DNA of 64,000 bases from Helicobacter_D sp964464895 (GCA_964464895.1 CAYXGY010000001.1:248001-312000), one strand, 5' to 3'. Numbered from the stretch's first letter, positions 15,881 to 25,140 are shown. Notes: generated from the sequence alone by a model not told the origin. Translations and numbers: made by a program.

Positions 15881-16993
15881 ATGAATCAAGAACAACTCGT
15901 TAATTTGTTAAAGGAAGTCATTTATCCAAACTTTGAAAAGGATATTGTTACCTTTGGATTTGTCAAAGAAACTCTTATACAAGGCGATTCTGTCGCTTTG
16001 CGCGTAGAGATTCCCTCTGCCTCTCCTGAAGTAGCACAACAGCTTAAGGATTCCATTACACAAAAGTTAAATGCACAAGGTATTACTAAAATCAACCTAG
16101 ACATCAAACAACCTAAACCGCAAGAGGAATCTAAGCCGCAAAGCACAAAAAATCTAGCCCCACAGATTAAGAATTTCGTTATGATAAGCAGTGGCAAAGG
16201 AGGAGTGGGCAAATCTACAACAAGTGTCAATCTTGCGATTGCTCTTGCAATGCAAGGTAAAAAAGTCGCTCTATTAGATGCGGACATTTATGGACCTAAT
16301 GTGCCTAGAATGCTCGGTTTAGAAAAAGAAAAGCCAGAAGTGGATCAAAATCTTAAAAAATTGATTCCATTGCAAGCCTTTGGCATTGAAATGATTTCTA
16401 TGGGTGTGCTTTATGATGAGGGGCAAAGCTTGATTTGGCGCGGACCGATGATTATTCGTGCGATTGAACAAATGCTAAGTGATGTGCTATGGGGAAATTT
16501 AGATGTAATGGTAATTGATATGCCACCAGGAACAGGTGATGCACAACTTACTCTTGCGCAAAGTGTCCCTGTAACCGCTGGAATCTCTGTTTCTACTCCA
16601 CAAAAAGTAGCTCTTGATGATGGTGCAAGGGCATTAGATATGTTTGCAAAACTTAAGATTCCTGTTGCGGGAATCATTGAAAATATGAGCGGATTTATCT
16701 GCCCGGGTTGCGGTACAGAATATGATATTTTTGGCAAAGGCACAACAGAACAAGTTGCGAAAGAATTTAACACCAAAACACTAGCACAGATTCCGATTGA
16801 ACCTATCGTGCGTGAGGGTGGCGATAATGGCAAACCTATCGTATATTTCAAACCTGAATCCAAATCTGCCAAAGAATACCTCAAGGCTGCCAAAGAGCTT
16901 TGGGATTTCATTGAAGAAGTCAATGCCAAAAAACTAGCTGACAATAGCGCAATCCAACCGATTGATGATGGCAAGTCTGCTTGCAGTAAATAA
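15881..16993 (+). CDS. mrp: Mrp/NBP35-family iron-sulfur carrier ATPase
   Basis: P-loop ATPase that carries and delivers iron-sulfur clusters. An N-terminal MIP18-type domain (about 1-75) is linked by a Lys/Pro/Gln-rich segment to the ATPase, with deviant Walker A SSGKGGVGKST near 103-113, DADIYGPNVPRMLG, and MPPGTGDAQLT. The cluster-bridging CPGC motif is near 267-270. 370 residues, normal. ATG follows AAAGGAAAAC. Probably co-transcribed with thiC. Confidence 0.95.
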   Translation: MNQEQLVNLLKEVIYPNFEKDIVTFGFVKETLIQGDSVALRVEIPSASPEVAQQLKDSITQKLNAQGITKINLDIKQPKPQEESKPQSTKNLAPQIKNFVMISSGKGGVGKSTTSVNLAIALAMQGKKVALLDADIYGPNVPRMLGLEKEKPEVDQNLKKLIPLQAFGIEMISMGVLYDEGQSLIWRGPMIIRAIEQMLSDVLWGNLDVMVIDMPPGTGDAQLTLAQSVPVTAGISVSTPQKVALDDGARALDMFAKLKIPVAGIIENMSGFICPGCGTEYDIFGKGTTEQVAKEFNTKTLAQIPIEPIVREGGDNGKPIVYFKPESKSAKEYLKAAKELWDFIEEVNAKKLADNSAIQPIDDGKSACSK

Positions 16994-17201
16994 GATTCTT
17001 AAGACTTTTCTAAATAGCAAAAGACATTGCACTTTGCAATGTCGCAGGCTTTAAAACCAAATTTCACAAAAATAATCAATGTCCGAGATTCTAACATAAA
17101 AAAACCGTAATCAAAAACAAACTTTAGATTCATTGTTAAAGAATAAATAAAACAAAAAACTATTAAAATACCACTTTAAATTCATTATTAAGGCGCACTT
17201 A
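16994..17201. other. Intergenic region between mrp and aroB
   Basis: A gap of 208 AT-rich bases. It holds one strong hairpin (17023-17043, listed separately) and an A-rich stretch that should contain the aroB promoter. No gene or RNA recognised. Confidence 0.4.
17023..17043 (+). terminator. Inverted repeat after mrp, possible terminator
   Basis: GACATTGCA, loop CTT, TGCAATGTC: nine perfect base pairs. The stem is followed by GCAGGCTTTAAAA rather than a T run, so it would be a weak intrinsic terminator or an mRNA-stabilising 3' hairpin. Confidence 0.45.
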
Positions 17202-18248
17202 GTGGAATGCCAAACTCATTGCTTAGAGATTGTCTTACCAAGCTATACGATTAGCTTTGGGGATTTGCCCAAAATCACCCACAAAGGAAAAATCCTCATC
17301 ATCACAAACCCAAAAATTGCAGGACTTCATTTGCAAACTCTACTTGCAAATTTAGAAGCAAAAGAAATCTACTGCCATACGATTCCGGATGGCGAAAGCT
17401 ATAAAAACTTTGAAACAATCAATGGAATCCTAGAAGCAGCTTTCAATCATCGTTTAGATAGGCATTCCTTAATGATTGCCTTTGGGGGTGGAGTCATTGG
17501 CGATATGGTGGGGTTTGCTTCTGGGATTTTTATGCGTGGCATTGATTTTATCCAAATTCCAACGACACTTTTAGCCCAAGTGGATTCTAGTGTAGGTGGA
17601 AAAACAGGCATTAACAATCATTTTGGTAAGAATCTTATTGGTTTGTTTCATCAACCTAAGGCAGTCTATATTAACCCTAAATTCCTAGAAACCTTGCCTA
17701 AACGCGAATTTAATGCGGGAATGGCGGAAGTCATCAAAATGGCAGTATGTTTTGATAAAAACTTCTTTAACGCCCTGCAAACTATCAACATAACCGACAA
17801 AAACGCACTGCTAGAAATGATTTATCGAGCAGTAAGTATCAAAGCTAAAGTTGTAGCAGAAGATGAAAAAGAACACGGAATTCGTGCGGCATTAAATTTT
17901 GGACATACTTTTGGACATATTATTGAATTGCAAAGCGGTTATGGACATTATCTACACGGCGAAGCAGTTGGCATTGGAATCATAATGGCAAACAAACTTG
18001 CATTAAATCTCTGTCTTATCACGCAAGAGGAATTTAATGCTATCTTAAACCTACTACAACATTATCAAATTCCAACAGAATACACAATACAAGATATAGA
18101 ATCTTTCTATCAAGCATTCTTTTTGGACAAAAAAAGCCTTAATAATAAGATTAAATTTATCTTGCCCAATGGAATTGGCAATGTATGCTTCAAAGAAGAT
18201 ATTTCTAAAGAAGTCATTTTGGAAGTTTTAGGTGAATTTGCCAAATGA
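17202..18248 (+). CDS. aroB: 3-dehydroquinate synthase
   Basis: Second step of the shikimate pathway, NAD- and metal-dependent. Visible: DGESYKNFETIN, FGGGVIGDMVGFASGIFMRGI, the metal/phosphate region QVDSSVGGKTGINN near 128, KNLIGLFHQP, and metal ligands in NFGHTFGHIIE near 227-237 and GYGHYLHGEAVGIG near 246. Start is GTG 17202 (AAGG ten bases upstream); no ATG lies close to the expected N-terminus. 348 residues. The mscS-family gene overlaps its end by four bases, and the order aroB-mscS-mtaB-ftsH-like is the same as in H. pylori as I recall. Confidence 0.95.
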   Translation: MECQTHCLEIVLPSYTISFGDLPKITHKGKILIITNPKIAGLHLQTLLANLEAKEIYCHTIPDGESYKNFETINGILEAAFNHRLDRHSLMIAFGGGVIGDMVGFASGIFMRGIDFIQIPTTLLAQVDSSVGGKTGINNHFGKNLIGLFHQPKAVYINPKFLETLPKREFNAGMAEVIKMAVCFDKNFFNALQTINITDKNALLEMIYRAVSIKAKVVAEDEKEHGIRAALNFGHTFGHIIELQSGYGHYLHGEAVGIGIIMANKLALNLCLITQEEFNAILNLLQHYQIPTEYTIQDIESFYQAFFLDKKSLNNKIKFILPNGIGNVCFKEDISKEVILEVLGEFAK

Positions 18249-19918
18249 GACAAATCAAATTATTTCTTTTAATTTTTGCTTTACTCACAAACGCTTTAAG
18301 TAGTGAGCCGGCACAAGAAACAAAAACAATCAAACAACTAGAATCTCAAATCATTGAGGCGGATAATTTTTTGAACAATCCCAATAATCTATGGATGAAA
18401 AAATACTCCAATTATGAATCCTATCAACAAGCAACTTTTAATGTAACGCAAATGCAAAATGAAATTAATCTTTTAGAAAAACTACCCAAAACGATTGAAA
18501 TCCAAAATCAATTGAATGTTTTAGAACGCAATTTAACCGCATTAGAACAGCAAAAAGAAGTTTTAAACATTTACAAGGATTCTCCTTTCCGCGAACTAAC
18601 AGAAGTCAAAAAATTTGAAGAAGCACCTAATGTTACGAATCTTTTACTCATTGCGCGTGCATATTCTTATATCAAAAAAATTGACACAGAATTAACGATT
18701 TTGAAAAATAATTATCAAAAATTACAAGAAAATCTAAAATATCTTAAACAAAAAGATGAAGCATTAAGGGAATTATTGAAACTTGAGGACACCTGCTACA
18801 CTAGTGATTGTCTCTTTTCCGATAGAGAAGCAATCGCAAAAGCCTATCAAGCGAACGATAATGCACTTACTGTGCTTGAAACCACTCAAGAAGTTTTTAA
18901 TACAACTTTAGAAATTTTTACAAAAGAGATGGAAGATACCAAAACGCATCTAAAAGTGCAAATTAAAGAGCAATTCATTAAAAGCGTTTATATTGGGGTT
19001 ACGATTCTAATCCTCATTGGAATCGCATTTTCTCTCAAACTTGGTGTGCGCAAATATATTCACGACAATGAACGCATTTACACTACAAATAAAATCATTA
19101 ATTTCCTTAATATCACCCTGATTGTATTAATCTTGCTTTTTGCTTATTTGGATAATGTCAGTTATCTTGTTACCGTGCTTGGATTTGCTTCAGCGGGTTT
19201 AGCTATTGCGATGAAAGATCTTTTTATGTCTGTTTTAGGTTGGATTGTTATTGTCGTGGGTGGTTGTGTGCATGCTGGAGATAGAATCAAAGTCATCAAA
19301 GAAGGTGCGGTATATATTGGCGATGTTTTGGATATTTCCGTTCTTAGAATTACACTTTATGAAGATATTACATTGACAACTTACAAAGAGAATCGTAGAG
19401 CGGGACGCATTATTTTTATTCCTAACAATTTCGTCTTTACTATGATGTTTTCCAACTACACACACGGGGGAATGAAAACGGTTTGGGACGGCATTGACTT
19501 CACGATTACTTTTGATTCTAATCACGAAAAGGCTTGTCATATCGCACGAGAATGCGCTAAAAAATATGCTAAAGGTTATGCAGAGAGCACACGCAAGCAA
19601 TTTATTAAAATGCGTGACCGCTTTAGCTTACGCAATACCAATGTAGAACCAAGAGTTTTTAACCTCTTAGAGCCTAATGGGATTCGTGTTTCTGTATGGT
19701 ATCTTACCAATGCTTATGCTACTTTAGCCTTGCGAAGTAGTATCAGTGCGGAAATCATTGATGAAATCTTGCAACAACCCGATATTCACATTGCTTATCC
19801 TAGCACAACAATCTATGAGGGCAAGCAAAAAACATCTTTACAAGAAAATGAAAACAAAGCATTTAAGAGCATTCCAATCAAAGGTGATGGAGAAGTTCCT
19901 CCACAAAGCTTTTTTTAA
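18245..19918 (+). CDS. MscS-family mechanosensitive ion channel with periplasmic coiled-coil domain
   Basis: Inner-membrane channel gated by membrane tension. A signal peptide (residues 1-20, cleavage near LSS-EPA) is followed by an exported helical/coiled-coil domain of about 210 residues. Then come membrane segments near 245-265, 282-300 and 305-340 and the MscS pore and beta domain (GFASAGLAIAMKDLFMSVLGW, GDRIKVIKEGAVYIGDVLDI). The long N-terminal part makes it an MscK/YnaI-like large member. 557 residues. ATG overlaps the aroB stop (ATGA), indicating translational coupling. Confidence 0.88.
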   Translation: MRQIKLFLLIFALLTNALSSEPAQETKTIKQLESQIIEADNFLNNPNNLWMKKYSNYESYQQATFNVTQMQNEINLLEKLPKTIEIQNQLNVLERNLTALEQQKEVLNIYKDSPFRELTEVKKFEEAPNVTNLLLIARAYSYIKKIDTELTILKNNYQKLQENLKYLKQKDEALRELLKLEDTCYTSDCLFSDREAIAKAYQANDNALTVLETTQEVFNTTLEIFTKEMEDTKTHLKVQIKEQFIKSVYIGVTILILIGIAFSLKLGVRKYIHDNERIYTTNKIINFLNITLIVLILLFAYLDNVSYLVTVLGFASAGLAIAMKDLFMSVLGWIVIVVGGCVHAGDRIKVIKEGAVYIGDVLDISVLRITLYEDITLTTYKENRRAGRIIFIPNNFVFTMMFSNYTHGGMKTVWDGIDFTITFDSNHEKACHIARECAKKYAKGYAESTRKQFIKMRDRFSLRNTNVEPRVFNLLEPNGIRVSVWYLTNAYATLALRSSISAEIIDEILQQPDIHIAYPSTTIYEGKQKTSLQENENKAFKSIPIKGDGEVPPQSFF

Positions 19919-19928
19919 AGAATTGCAT

Positions 19929-21200
19929 ATGCAAAAGCAAAAAGTCTATTTCAAAACCTTTGGTTGTCGCACGAATCTCTTTGACACACAAGTGATGATT
20001 AATGCACTAAAAGACTTCACTCAAACGTCTTATGAGGAAGAAAGTGATTTGGTGATTGTCAATTCTTGCACCGTTACAAATGGTGCGGATAGCGGGGTAA
20101 GAAATTATATTCGTCGCCTACAAAATGAGGGCAAAAGAATCTACTTTACGGGTTGTGGCGTGCAAACACAAGGACAAAATCTCTTGGATAAAGGCTTGGT
20201 GTTTGGAGTTTTTGGACATTCTCATAAAGAAAATATTAACACTATTTTAAAAAAACAAGAATCATTTTATTTAGAAGACGATTTAAAGAGTTTAGATTCT
20301 CAAATCTTGAGTGATTTTATTGGTAAAAGTCGTGCATTTATCAAAATTCAAGAGGGTTGTGATTTTTCTTGCTCTTATTGCATTATTCCAAATGTGCGTG
20401 GCAAAGCACGTAGCTTCCCTCAAGAAAAAATTCTAGCCCAAGTGCAAAAACTAACCCAAAAAGGCTTTAGCGAGTTTATTCTAACAGGCACAAATATAGG
20501 CAGCTGGGGCAAAGAATTTGGCAAAGACCTTTCAAGCCTCATAGAATCTCTTTGTGCTATTCCAACCTTAAAACGACTGAGAATCGGGAGCTTAGAACCC
20601 TCGCAAATCAATGAACATTTCTTGAATGTGCTAGAAAATCCAAAAATTGAACGACATTTGCATATTGCCTTGCAACACACAGCACCTAAAATGCTAAAAA
20701 TTATGAATCGTTGCAATACTTTCAAAACAGATTTAGAGCTTTTTACCCTCTTAGCCGATAAGGGTTTCGCACTGGGAAGCGATTTCATTGTGGGACACCC
20801 GGGCGAGAGTGAGGAGATATGGCAAGAAGCCTTTGCAAATTTTTCTCTTTTGCCTCTAACACATCTGCATAGCTTTATTTACAGCCCTCGCGACCATACG
20901 CTCTCTGCCACTCTCAAAGATAGAATCGCGGGAAATCTTGCCAAACAAAGAAAGCAGCAAATTGAAGCGAGGGTTGCGCAAAACAATCTTATTTTTAGAG
21001 AAAAGCTCAAAGCCCAAAACAAAACACTTTGTGTCTTGATTGAAAACATTACAACCAAAGAATCTAGCAAGATTGCACAAGGTTTTGATGAATACTACAA
21101 CCCTGTGCAAATCCAAACACAAACTCCTATTTCCAAAGATTGTTGGATTCCTATTGCGCACTTCATTCCCAAAATGGACAAAAACTATGCAGAAATTTAA
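19929..21200 (+). CDS. mtaB: tRNA (N6-threonylcarbamoyladenosine(37)-C2)-methylthiotransferase
   Basis: Radical SAM methylthiotransferase that turns t6A37 of tRNA into ms2t6A. The N-terminal UPF0004 cysteines are in FKTFGCRTN (near 9-17), NSCTV and TGCGVQT; the radical SAM triad is in CDFSCSYCIIPNVRGKARS near 135. 423 residues, ending in a TRAM-like domain. ATG 19929 matches the family N-terminus (QKVYFKTFGCRTN); the reading frame is open further upstream inside the channel gene, where an ATG at 19887 is an alternative. The ribosome site of 19929 is weak, so translation may be coupled to the preceding gene. Confidence 0.92.
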   Translation: MQKQKVYFKTFGCRTNLFDTQVMINALKDFTQTSYEEESDLVIVNSCTVTNGADSGVRNYIRRLQNEGKRIYFTGCGVQTQGQNLLDKGLVFGVFGHSHKENINTILKKQESFYLEDDLKSLDSQILSDFIGKSRAFIKIQEGCDFSCSYCIIPNVRGKARSFPQEKILAQVQKLTQKGFSEFILTGTNIGSWGKEFGKDLSSLIESLCAIPTLKRLRIGSLEPSQINEHFLNVLENPKIERHLHIALQHTAPKMLKIMNRCNTFKTDLELFTLLADKGFALGSDFIVGHPGESEEIWQEAFANFSLLPLTHLHSFIYSPRDHTLSATLKDRIAGNLAKQRKQQIEARVAQNNLIFREKLKAQNKTLCVLIENITTKESSKIAQGFDEYYNPVQIQTQTPISKDCWIPIAHFIPKMDKNYAEI

Positions 21201-22875
21201 AAGTTTATATTTTGGAATCTTTGCGATTCTATTAGCATTGGCTTTGTTTTTTGCTTTCTTTTTCAAAAGCAATCCCATATTAATCAGCGCAACTCATTTA
21301 CAAACTCTCACGCAAAAGGAGTTACCAAAAGTCGCAACGATTCAGGGAGATTATCTTTATTTTACCTTGGAGGACAAAGAATACAAAGTCGCCAAAAGTA
21401 GCATTGATTTACAAGAATTTGGCAAAAAAGTCCCCTTAGAAATCAAAAACAATTTCAATCTGTTACAAAACTTGACAGAGATTTTCATTATTTTGATTGT
21501 CTCTCTCGTGCTTCTATTCTTCTTCGCAAGTTTCAAAAAGTCAAATACTCAAAATCAAAATGCCCAAAAACAAAAAGATTCTAAGGAATTGCGCGAAAAT
21601 GTCGCGAAGTCTTTTGCAAGTGAAGCCTTTGCCTTGCATTATATTCAGCCCATTACTTCTAACCTCACTTTTGCAGATGTTGCAGGGATTCACGAAGCCA
21701 AAAATGAGCTAGAAGAAATCATTGACTATTTAAAATATCCTAAAAAATACCAAGATTTTGGTGTAAAACTCCCCAAAGGAGTGTTGCTCATTGGTGTGCC
21801 AGGTGTAGGCAAGACGCTCATTGCTAAAGCACTTGCAGGAGAAGCAAAAGTGCCGTTTTTTTATCAAAGTGGTGCAAGTTTTGTGCAAATCTATGTCGGT
21901 ATGGGTGCAAAACGCGTCCATGATTTATTCACCAAAGCAAAACTCAATGCACCCTCTATTATCTTTATTGATGAAATTGACGCTGTCGGAAAAGCACGTG
22001 GCGGTATGCGCAATGATGAACGTGAAGCAACACTTAATCAGCTTTTAACAGAAATGGACGGCTTTGAAGATAGTTCGGGCGTCATTGTCATTGGGGCGAC
22101 GAATAATGTAGAATCCCTAGATGATGCCTTGTTAAGAAGTGGAAGGTTTGATAGACGTATTTTTGTAGAGTTGCCTGACTTGCAAGAACGTATCAAGATT
22201 TTAAAGGTGCATACACGCAATAAAACTTGTGATTTTGACTTTGAAGAGATTTCAAAACTCTGCGTAGGATTTAGCGGGGCAGCTTTAGCCTCACTCATTA
22301 ATGAAGCTGCATTATGCGCAATCAAACGCGGCTCTGACACGATTACTAAAGAGGATATTTTAAATGTACGTGATAAGGTAATGTTAGGAGTGCGCAAAAA
22401 GCTAAGCTTTAGCGATAAAGAAAAAGAAATTCTAGCCTATTATCAAGCGGCAAAAGCCTTTAGTGCCTATTCTTTGGAGATTCCTTTTGAAAAGGCAACT
22501 TTAATGAGTGATGGTTTAAAATCCATTGATAAGGAATTTTTAAGCAAGAATGAAATGGAGAGTAAAATCAAAATCCACTTATCTGGAATTGCTGCACTTG
22601 AGCTACTCTACCAAGAACGTTATTCCCACGCAAAAGAAGATTTGAGTGCGGCAAAAGCCCTAGCGCACCAAATGGTAGAATCCTATGGTATGGGAGAATG
22701 CCTGCTAGGAAGAGAAGAAGATGTGCTAAAGATTTTGGAAGAGTGCAAAAACGAACGCTTGGTATTCTTTAAAAATTATCGTGCAATCTTAGAAGAAATT
22801 AAAGTCTCTTTGCTCGCAAATGAGAAATTAGAATACAATGAAATCGGACAATTAATCCACAAACAACTTGAATAA
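21187..22875 (+). CDS. FtsH-like membrane AAA+ protein lacking the zinc-protease motif
   Basis: Architecture follows FtsH: membrane span (about 7-25), short periplasmic part, second span (about 93-113), AAA+ module with Walker A GVPGVGKT, Walker B SIIFIDEIDAVG and second-region-of-homology ATNNVESLDDALLRSGRFDRR, then the C-terminal helical protease domain. There the metal-binding AYHEAGHA of active FtsH is replaced by AYYQAAKAF: both histidines and the catalytic glutamate are lost, while the downstream YSHAKEDLSAAKALAHQMV part is kept. It is therefore predicted to be an ATPase without proteolytic activity, perhaps a chaperone or FtsH partner. ATG 21187 overlaps the end of mtaB by 14 bases. 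562 residues. H. pylori HP0286 sits in the same place as I recall. Confidence 0.88.
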   Translation: MQKFKSLYFGIFAILLALALFFAFFFKSNPILISATHLQTLTQKELPKVATIQGDYLYFTLEDKEYKVAKSSIDLQEFGKKVPLEIKNNFNLLQNLTEIFIILIVSLVLLFFFASFKKSNTQNQNAQKQKDSKELRENVAKSFASEAFALHYIQPITSNLTFADVAGIHEAKNELEEIIDYLKYPKKYQDFGVKLPKGVLLIGVPGVGKTLIAKALAGEAKVPFFYQSGASFVQIYVGMGAKRVHDLFTKAKLNAPSIIFIDEIDAVGKARGGMRNDEREATLNQLLTEMDGFEDSSGVIVIGATNNVESLDDALLRSGRFDRRIFVELPDLQERIKILKVHTRNKTCDFDFEEISKLCVGFSGAALASLINEAALCAIKRGSDTITKEDILNVRDKVMLGVRKKLSFSDKEKEILAYYQAAKAFSAYSLEIPFEKATLMSDGLKSIDKEFLSKNEMESKIKIHLSGIAALELLYQERYSHAKEDLSAAKALAHQMVESYGMGECLLGREEDVLKILEECKNERLVFFKNYRAILEEIKVSLLANEKLEYNEIGQLIHKQLE

Positions 22876-22889
22876 AACGAAGTCCTTTA

Positions 22890-23207
22890 ATGAAAATTTT
22901 TGGTTTTGCAAATTTGGAATCCTTAGAGATTCCACCGCATCTTTTAAATGCTTTTTGTGTGATTGGGATTAAGGAGAATTGCACGCAAGCAATCACTTAT
23001 GCTTTAAAGAAGCTCAAATCTCACGAAAGAATAGAGAATCTCATCTTGCTAGAACCCATTAACCTTAATTCTCTCAATCCTCAATTACAAGCCATTGCGT
23101 CTTATGGTTGCAAAATTTATAGCTATTTTACTAATTGCCAAAAGATTAACTTACAACACTATGAATCTTTTGCGCAGTTTGGATTAGTCATTATCATCAA
23201 GATTTGA
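22890..23207 (+). CDS. Hypothetical protein
   Basis: A 105-residue protein I do not recognise. It has no signal peptide or membrane span, four cysteines (in NAFCVIG, KENCTQA, YGCKIY, TNCQK) and a predicted alpha/beta pattern (hydrophobic strands LLNAFCVIGI, NLILLEPI, LVIIIKI). The start ATG 22890 lacks a strong ribosome site and lies 14 bases after the ftsH-like stop, so it is probably the last gene of the aroB run. Confidence 0.6.
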   Translation: MKIFGFANLESLEIPPHLLNAFCVIGIKENCTQAITYALKKLKSHERIENLILLEPINLNSLNPQLQAIASYGCKIYSYFTNCQKINLQHYESFAQFGLVIIIKI

Positions 23208-23232
23208 ATCGCAACTGCAAATAAATTTTATG

Positions 23233-23580
23233 CTAATACGCGGGTTTTCTATGGCATTCAATCTCAATTTCACGCGCAACTGGTTTAGGGTTATCGCTAT
23301 TGTTTGGGTTTTGAAAATATAATTTAACTTCCACAAATGAACCCTCTGTTAAGTTCTTGAAAGTCCCATATTTCCCTATTCCAAAGATTCCGCAATGGTC
23401 TAATTCTATCTCTGTATTGGGCAAAACTTGCACCACTATGGAATCTCCATGTACAGAATCCACCGTGATGGTTTTGCTCGCATTATCTATGCTTTTAATT
23501 ATGCCCTCTAGCTTGAAACTTTTTCCAAAAGCTAGCACTCCTAAACAAAGAAATACCAAACTAAGTTTAAATATTCTCAC
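23233..23580 (-). CDS. Small exported protein, tandem paralogue 1
   Basis: 115 residues with a signal peptide (MRIFKLSLVFLCLGVLAFG) and a mature domain of alternating beta strands (KLEGIIKSIDNASKTITVDS, SIVVQVLPNTEIELDHCGIFG, FVEVKLYFQ) that resembles the OB-like DUF5666 fold. Two cysteines, one in DHCGIFG and one near the end (IECHRKPAY), are conserved in the neighbouring paralogue and may form a disulfide. Start is GTG 23580 with AAGGAATCTTT before it. It follows its paralogue by nine bases on the same strand. Function unknown. Confidence 0.75.
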   Translation of the reverse strand: MRIFKLSLVFLCLGVLAFGKSFKLEGIIKSIDNASKTITVDSVHGDSIVVQVLPNTEIELDHCGIFGIGKYGTFKNLTEGSFVEVKLYFQNPNNSDNPKPVAREIEIECHRKPAY

Positions 23581-23589
23581 AAAGATTCC

Positions 23590-23925
23590 TTAATATGCTC
23601 TCTTGCCACATTTCCATTCTATTTCTTTTGCGCCAAAAATTCCGCCTTGTCCTTGAGGATAGCCCTCAATCTCAACGAACATTCCGGGCTTTAAAGCGGT
23701 AAAATTATGATAAGTATCATTTCCAAATACTCCACAATCATCTCCTTTAAGTTTTGTGTAGGGAAATACTTGCACTACTACATTCCCATTCATTCCTGAA
23801 AGCGTAATTTGCTTATTTACATCATTAATCTCAATGATTTGCCCTTGTATATCCAAATCTGCAAACGCTGGCACACCAAACACACCGACAAACAAAGCTG
23901 TTTTTAAACAATTTTTCAATTTCAT
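23590..23925 (-). CDS. Small exported protein, tandem paralogue 2
   Basis: 111 residues, signal peptide ending AFA near residue 22, then a domain clearly homologous to the next gene: DIQGQIIEINDVNKQITLSG, VVVQVFPYTKLKGDDCGVFG, FVEIEGYPQG and a C-terminal WKCGKRAY. The two cysteines fall at the same places as in the paralogue. Ribosome site AGGAGAATTTT precedes ATG 23925. The pair forms a two-gene transcript divergent from dusB. Periplasmic location is predicted; no ligand or partner can be named. Confidence 0.78.
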   Translation of the reverse strand: MKLKNCLKTALFVGVFGVPAFADLDIQGQIIEINDVNKQITLSGMNGNVVVQVFPYTKLKGDDCGVFGNDTYHNFTALKPGMFVEIEGYPQGQGGIFGAKEIEWKCGKRAY

Positions 23926-24016
23926 AAAATTCTCCTATTCAAAATTTATTTGGACGAAATTTTAATCAATTATTGTTAGTTTTTTGTTAAGATTCCATAT
24001 TTTTTAAAGGTTTATT

Positions 24017-24970
24017 TTGGAATCCATTATTCACCCCAATACTATTATGCTAGCTCCTTTGGCGGGTTATAGTGATTTGCCTTTCCGCGAAGTCGCAAAA
24101 AAATTTGGCGCAGACATCACGGTAAGTGAAATGATTAGCGTCCATGCACTTGCTTTTAAAAACAAAAAAACACTCAAAATGGTAGAAAAATCTCCCCTTG
24201 AAGTTCCCTTTGCTTTGCAGATTGCTGGAAATGAAAAAGGCATTATCACAAAAGCAATAGAATCTCTTAATCCTTTGAAAAATGATATTCAAATCTTAGA
24301 CTTAAATTGTGGTTGCCCTGCTCCAAAAGTCTCTAGTCACGGTAGTGGAAGCTCTTTATTAAAAGACTTAAACAAACTTGTAGAGATTCTCAAACTTATA
24401 AGAAATGTGAGTGAAATTCCTTATTTAAGCGTGAAAGTGCGCTTAGGATTTGATACAAAAATCCCACGAGAAATCGCAAATGCTCTAAACGATACCCCCA
24501 TTGATTATGCAGTAGTGCATGGTCGCACAAAAACCGATGGATACAAAAAGGAACGTATAGATTACGATTCCATTGCGTTAATGAAACAAATCTTACATAC
24601 TCCTTTAATTGCCAATGGTGAAATTAATAGTATGCAAAAAAGTCTTGAAGTCTTGGAGCACACAGGAGCAGATGGCGTAATGATTGGACGCGCAGCAGTT
24701 GAGAAGCCTTGGATATTTGCACAAATCAAAGAGGGACTGCAAGATGAGAGCGTGGAATTGCGCCAACGCGTAGCCTTAGAACATTTTGACCGCACCATTG
24801 CTTTTAGGGGGGATTATGGAGCAATTATGTTTCGCAAAAACTTACACGCCTACTCCAAAGGATTAAAGGGAGCAAGCGAGTTTCGCTCACTCGTGAATAC
24901 TATCACGAATCCCACTTTAATGCGTGAAGTAATTTTAGAGTTTTTCAATTCTTCAACTTTTGAAAACTAA
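24017..24970 (+). CDS. dusB: tRNA-dihydrouridine synthase
   Basis: FMN enzyme reducing uridine to dihydrouridine in tRNA. LAPLAGYSDLPFRE near residues 12-25, LDLNCGCPAPKVSSHGSGSSLL with the catalytic Cys near 98, VKVRLGF, VHGRTKTDGYK and NGEINS are the family motifs. The start TTG 24017 follows AAAGG; the first in-frame ATG (eleventh codon) would cut into the first strand. 317 residues. The GCGCPAPKV-type motif fits DusB better than DusA. Confidence 0.92.
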   Translation: MESIIHPNTIMLAPLAGYSDLPFREVAKKFGADITVSEMISVHALAFKNKKTLKMVEKSPLEVPFALQIAGNEKGIITKAIESLNPLKNDIQILDLNCGCPAPKVSSHGSGSSLLKDLNKLVEILKLIRNVSEIPYLSVKVRLGFDTKIPREIANALNDTPIDYAVVHGRTKTDGYKKERIDYDSIALMKQILHTPLIANGEINSMQKSLEVLEHTGADGVMIGRAAVEKPWIFAQIKEGLQDESVELRQRVALEHFDRTIAFRGDYGAIMFRKNLHAYSKGLKGASEFRSLVNTITNPTLMREVILEFFNSSTFEN

Positions 24971-24992
24971 ATCAATTTAGTAGAATCTGTCC

Positions 24993-25140
24993 ATTGCGTC
25001 ATTACGAGCATTATTTAAATTTGCGTGTCAATCTATAATCCTGAATACAGAAACTTTTGTAATGAAATCTTAAGGCTTAAGATTTAATGTCAAGATTCTA
25101 CATTATGGATTGCTTCGGGCGAACCCTCACAATGACGCAG
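24993..25140. repeat. Inverted pair of dispersed repeat units
   Basis: Two copies of a ~50-base unit in opposite orientation. The left arm reads GCGTCATTACGAGC, AT-rich spacer, TTTGCGTGTCAATCTATAAT. The right arm, read on the minus strand, gives GCGTCATTGTGAGGGTTCGC then CCGAAGCAATCCATAATG and TAGAATCTTG. The unit is related to the single copy at 2498-2548. It fills most of the gap between dusB and the convergent DUF2972 gene. It looks like a REP/MITE-type non-coding element; no transposase is nearby. Confidence 0.6.
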
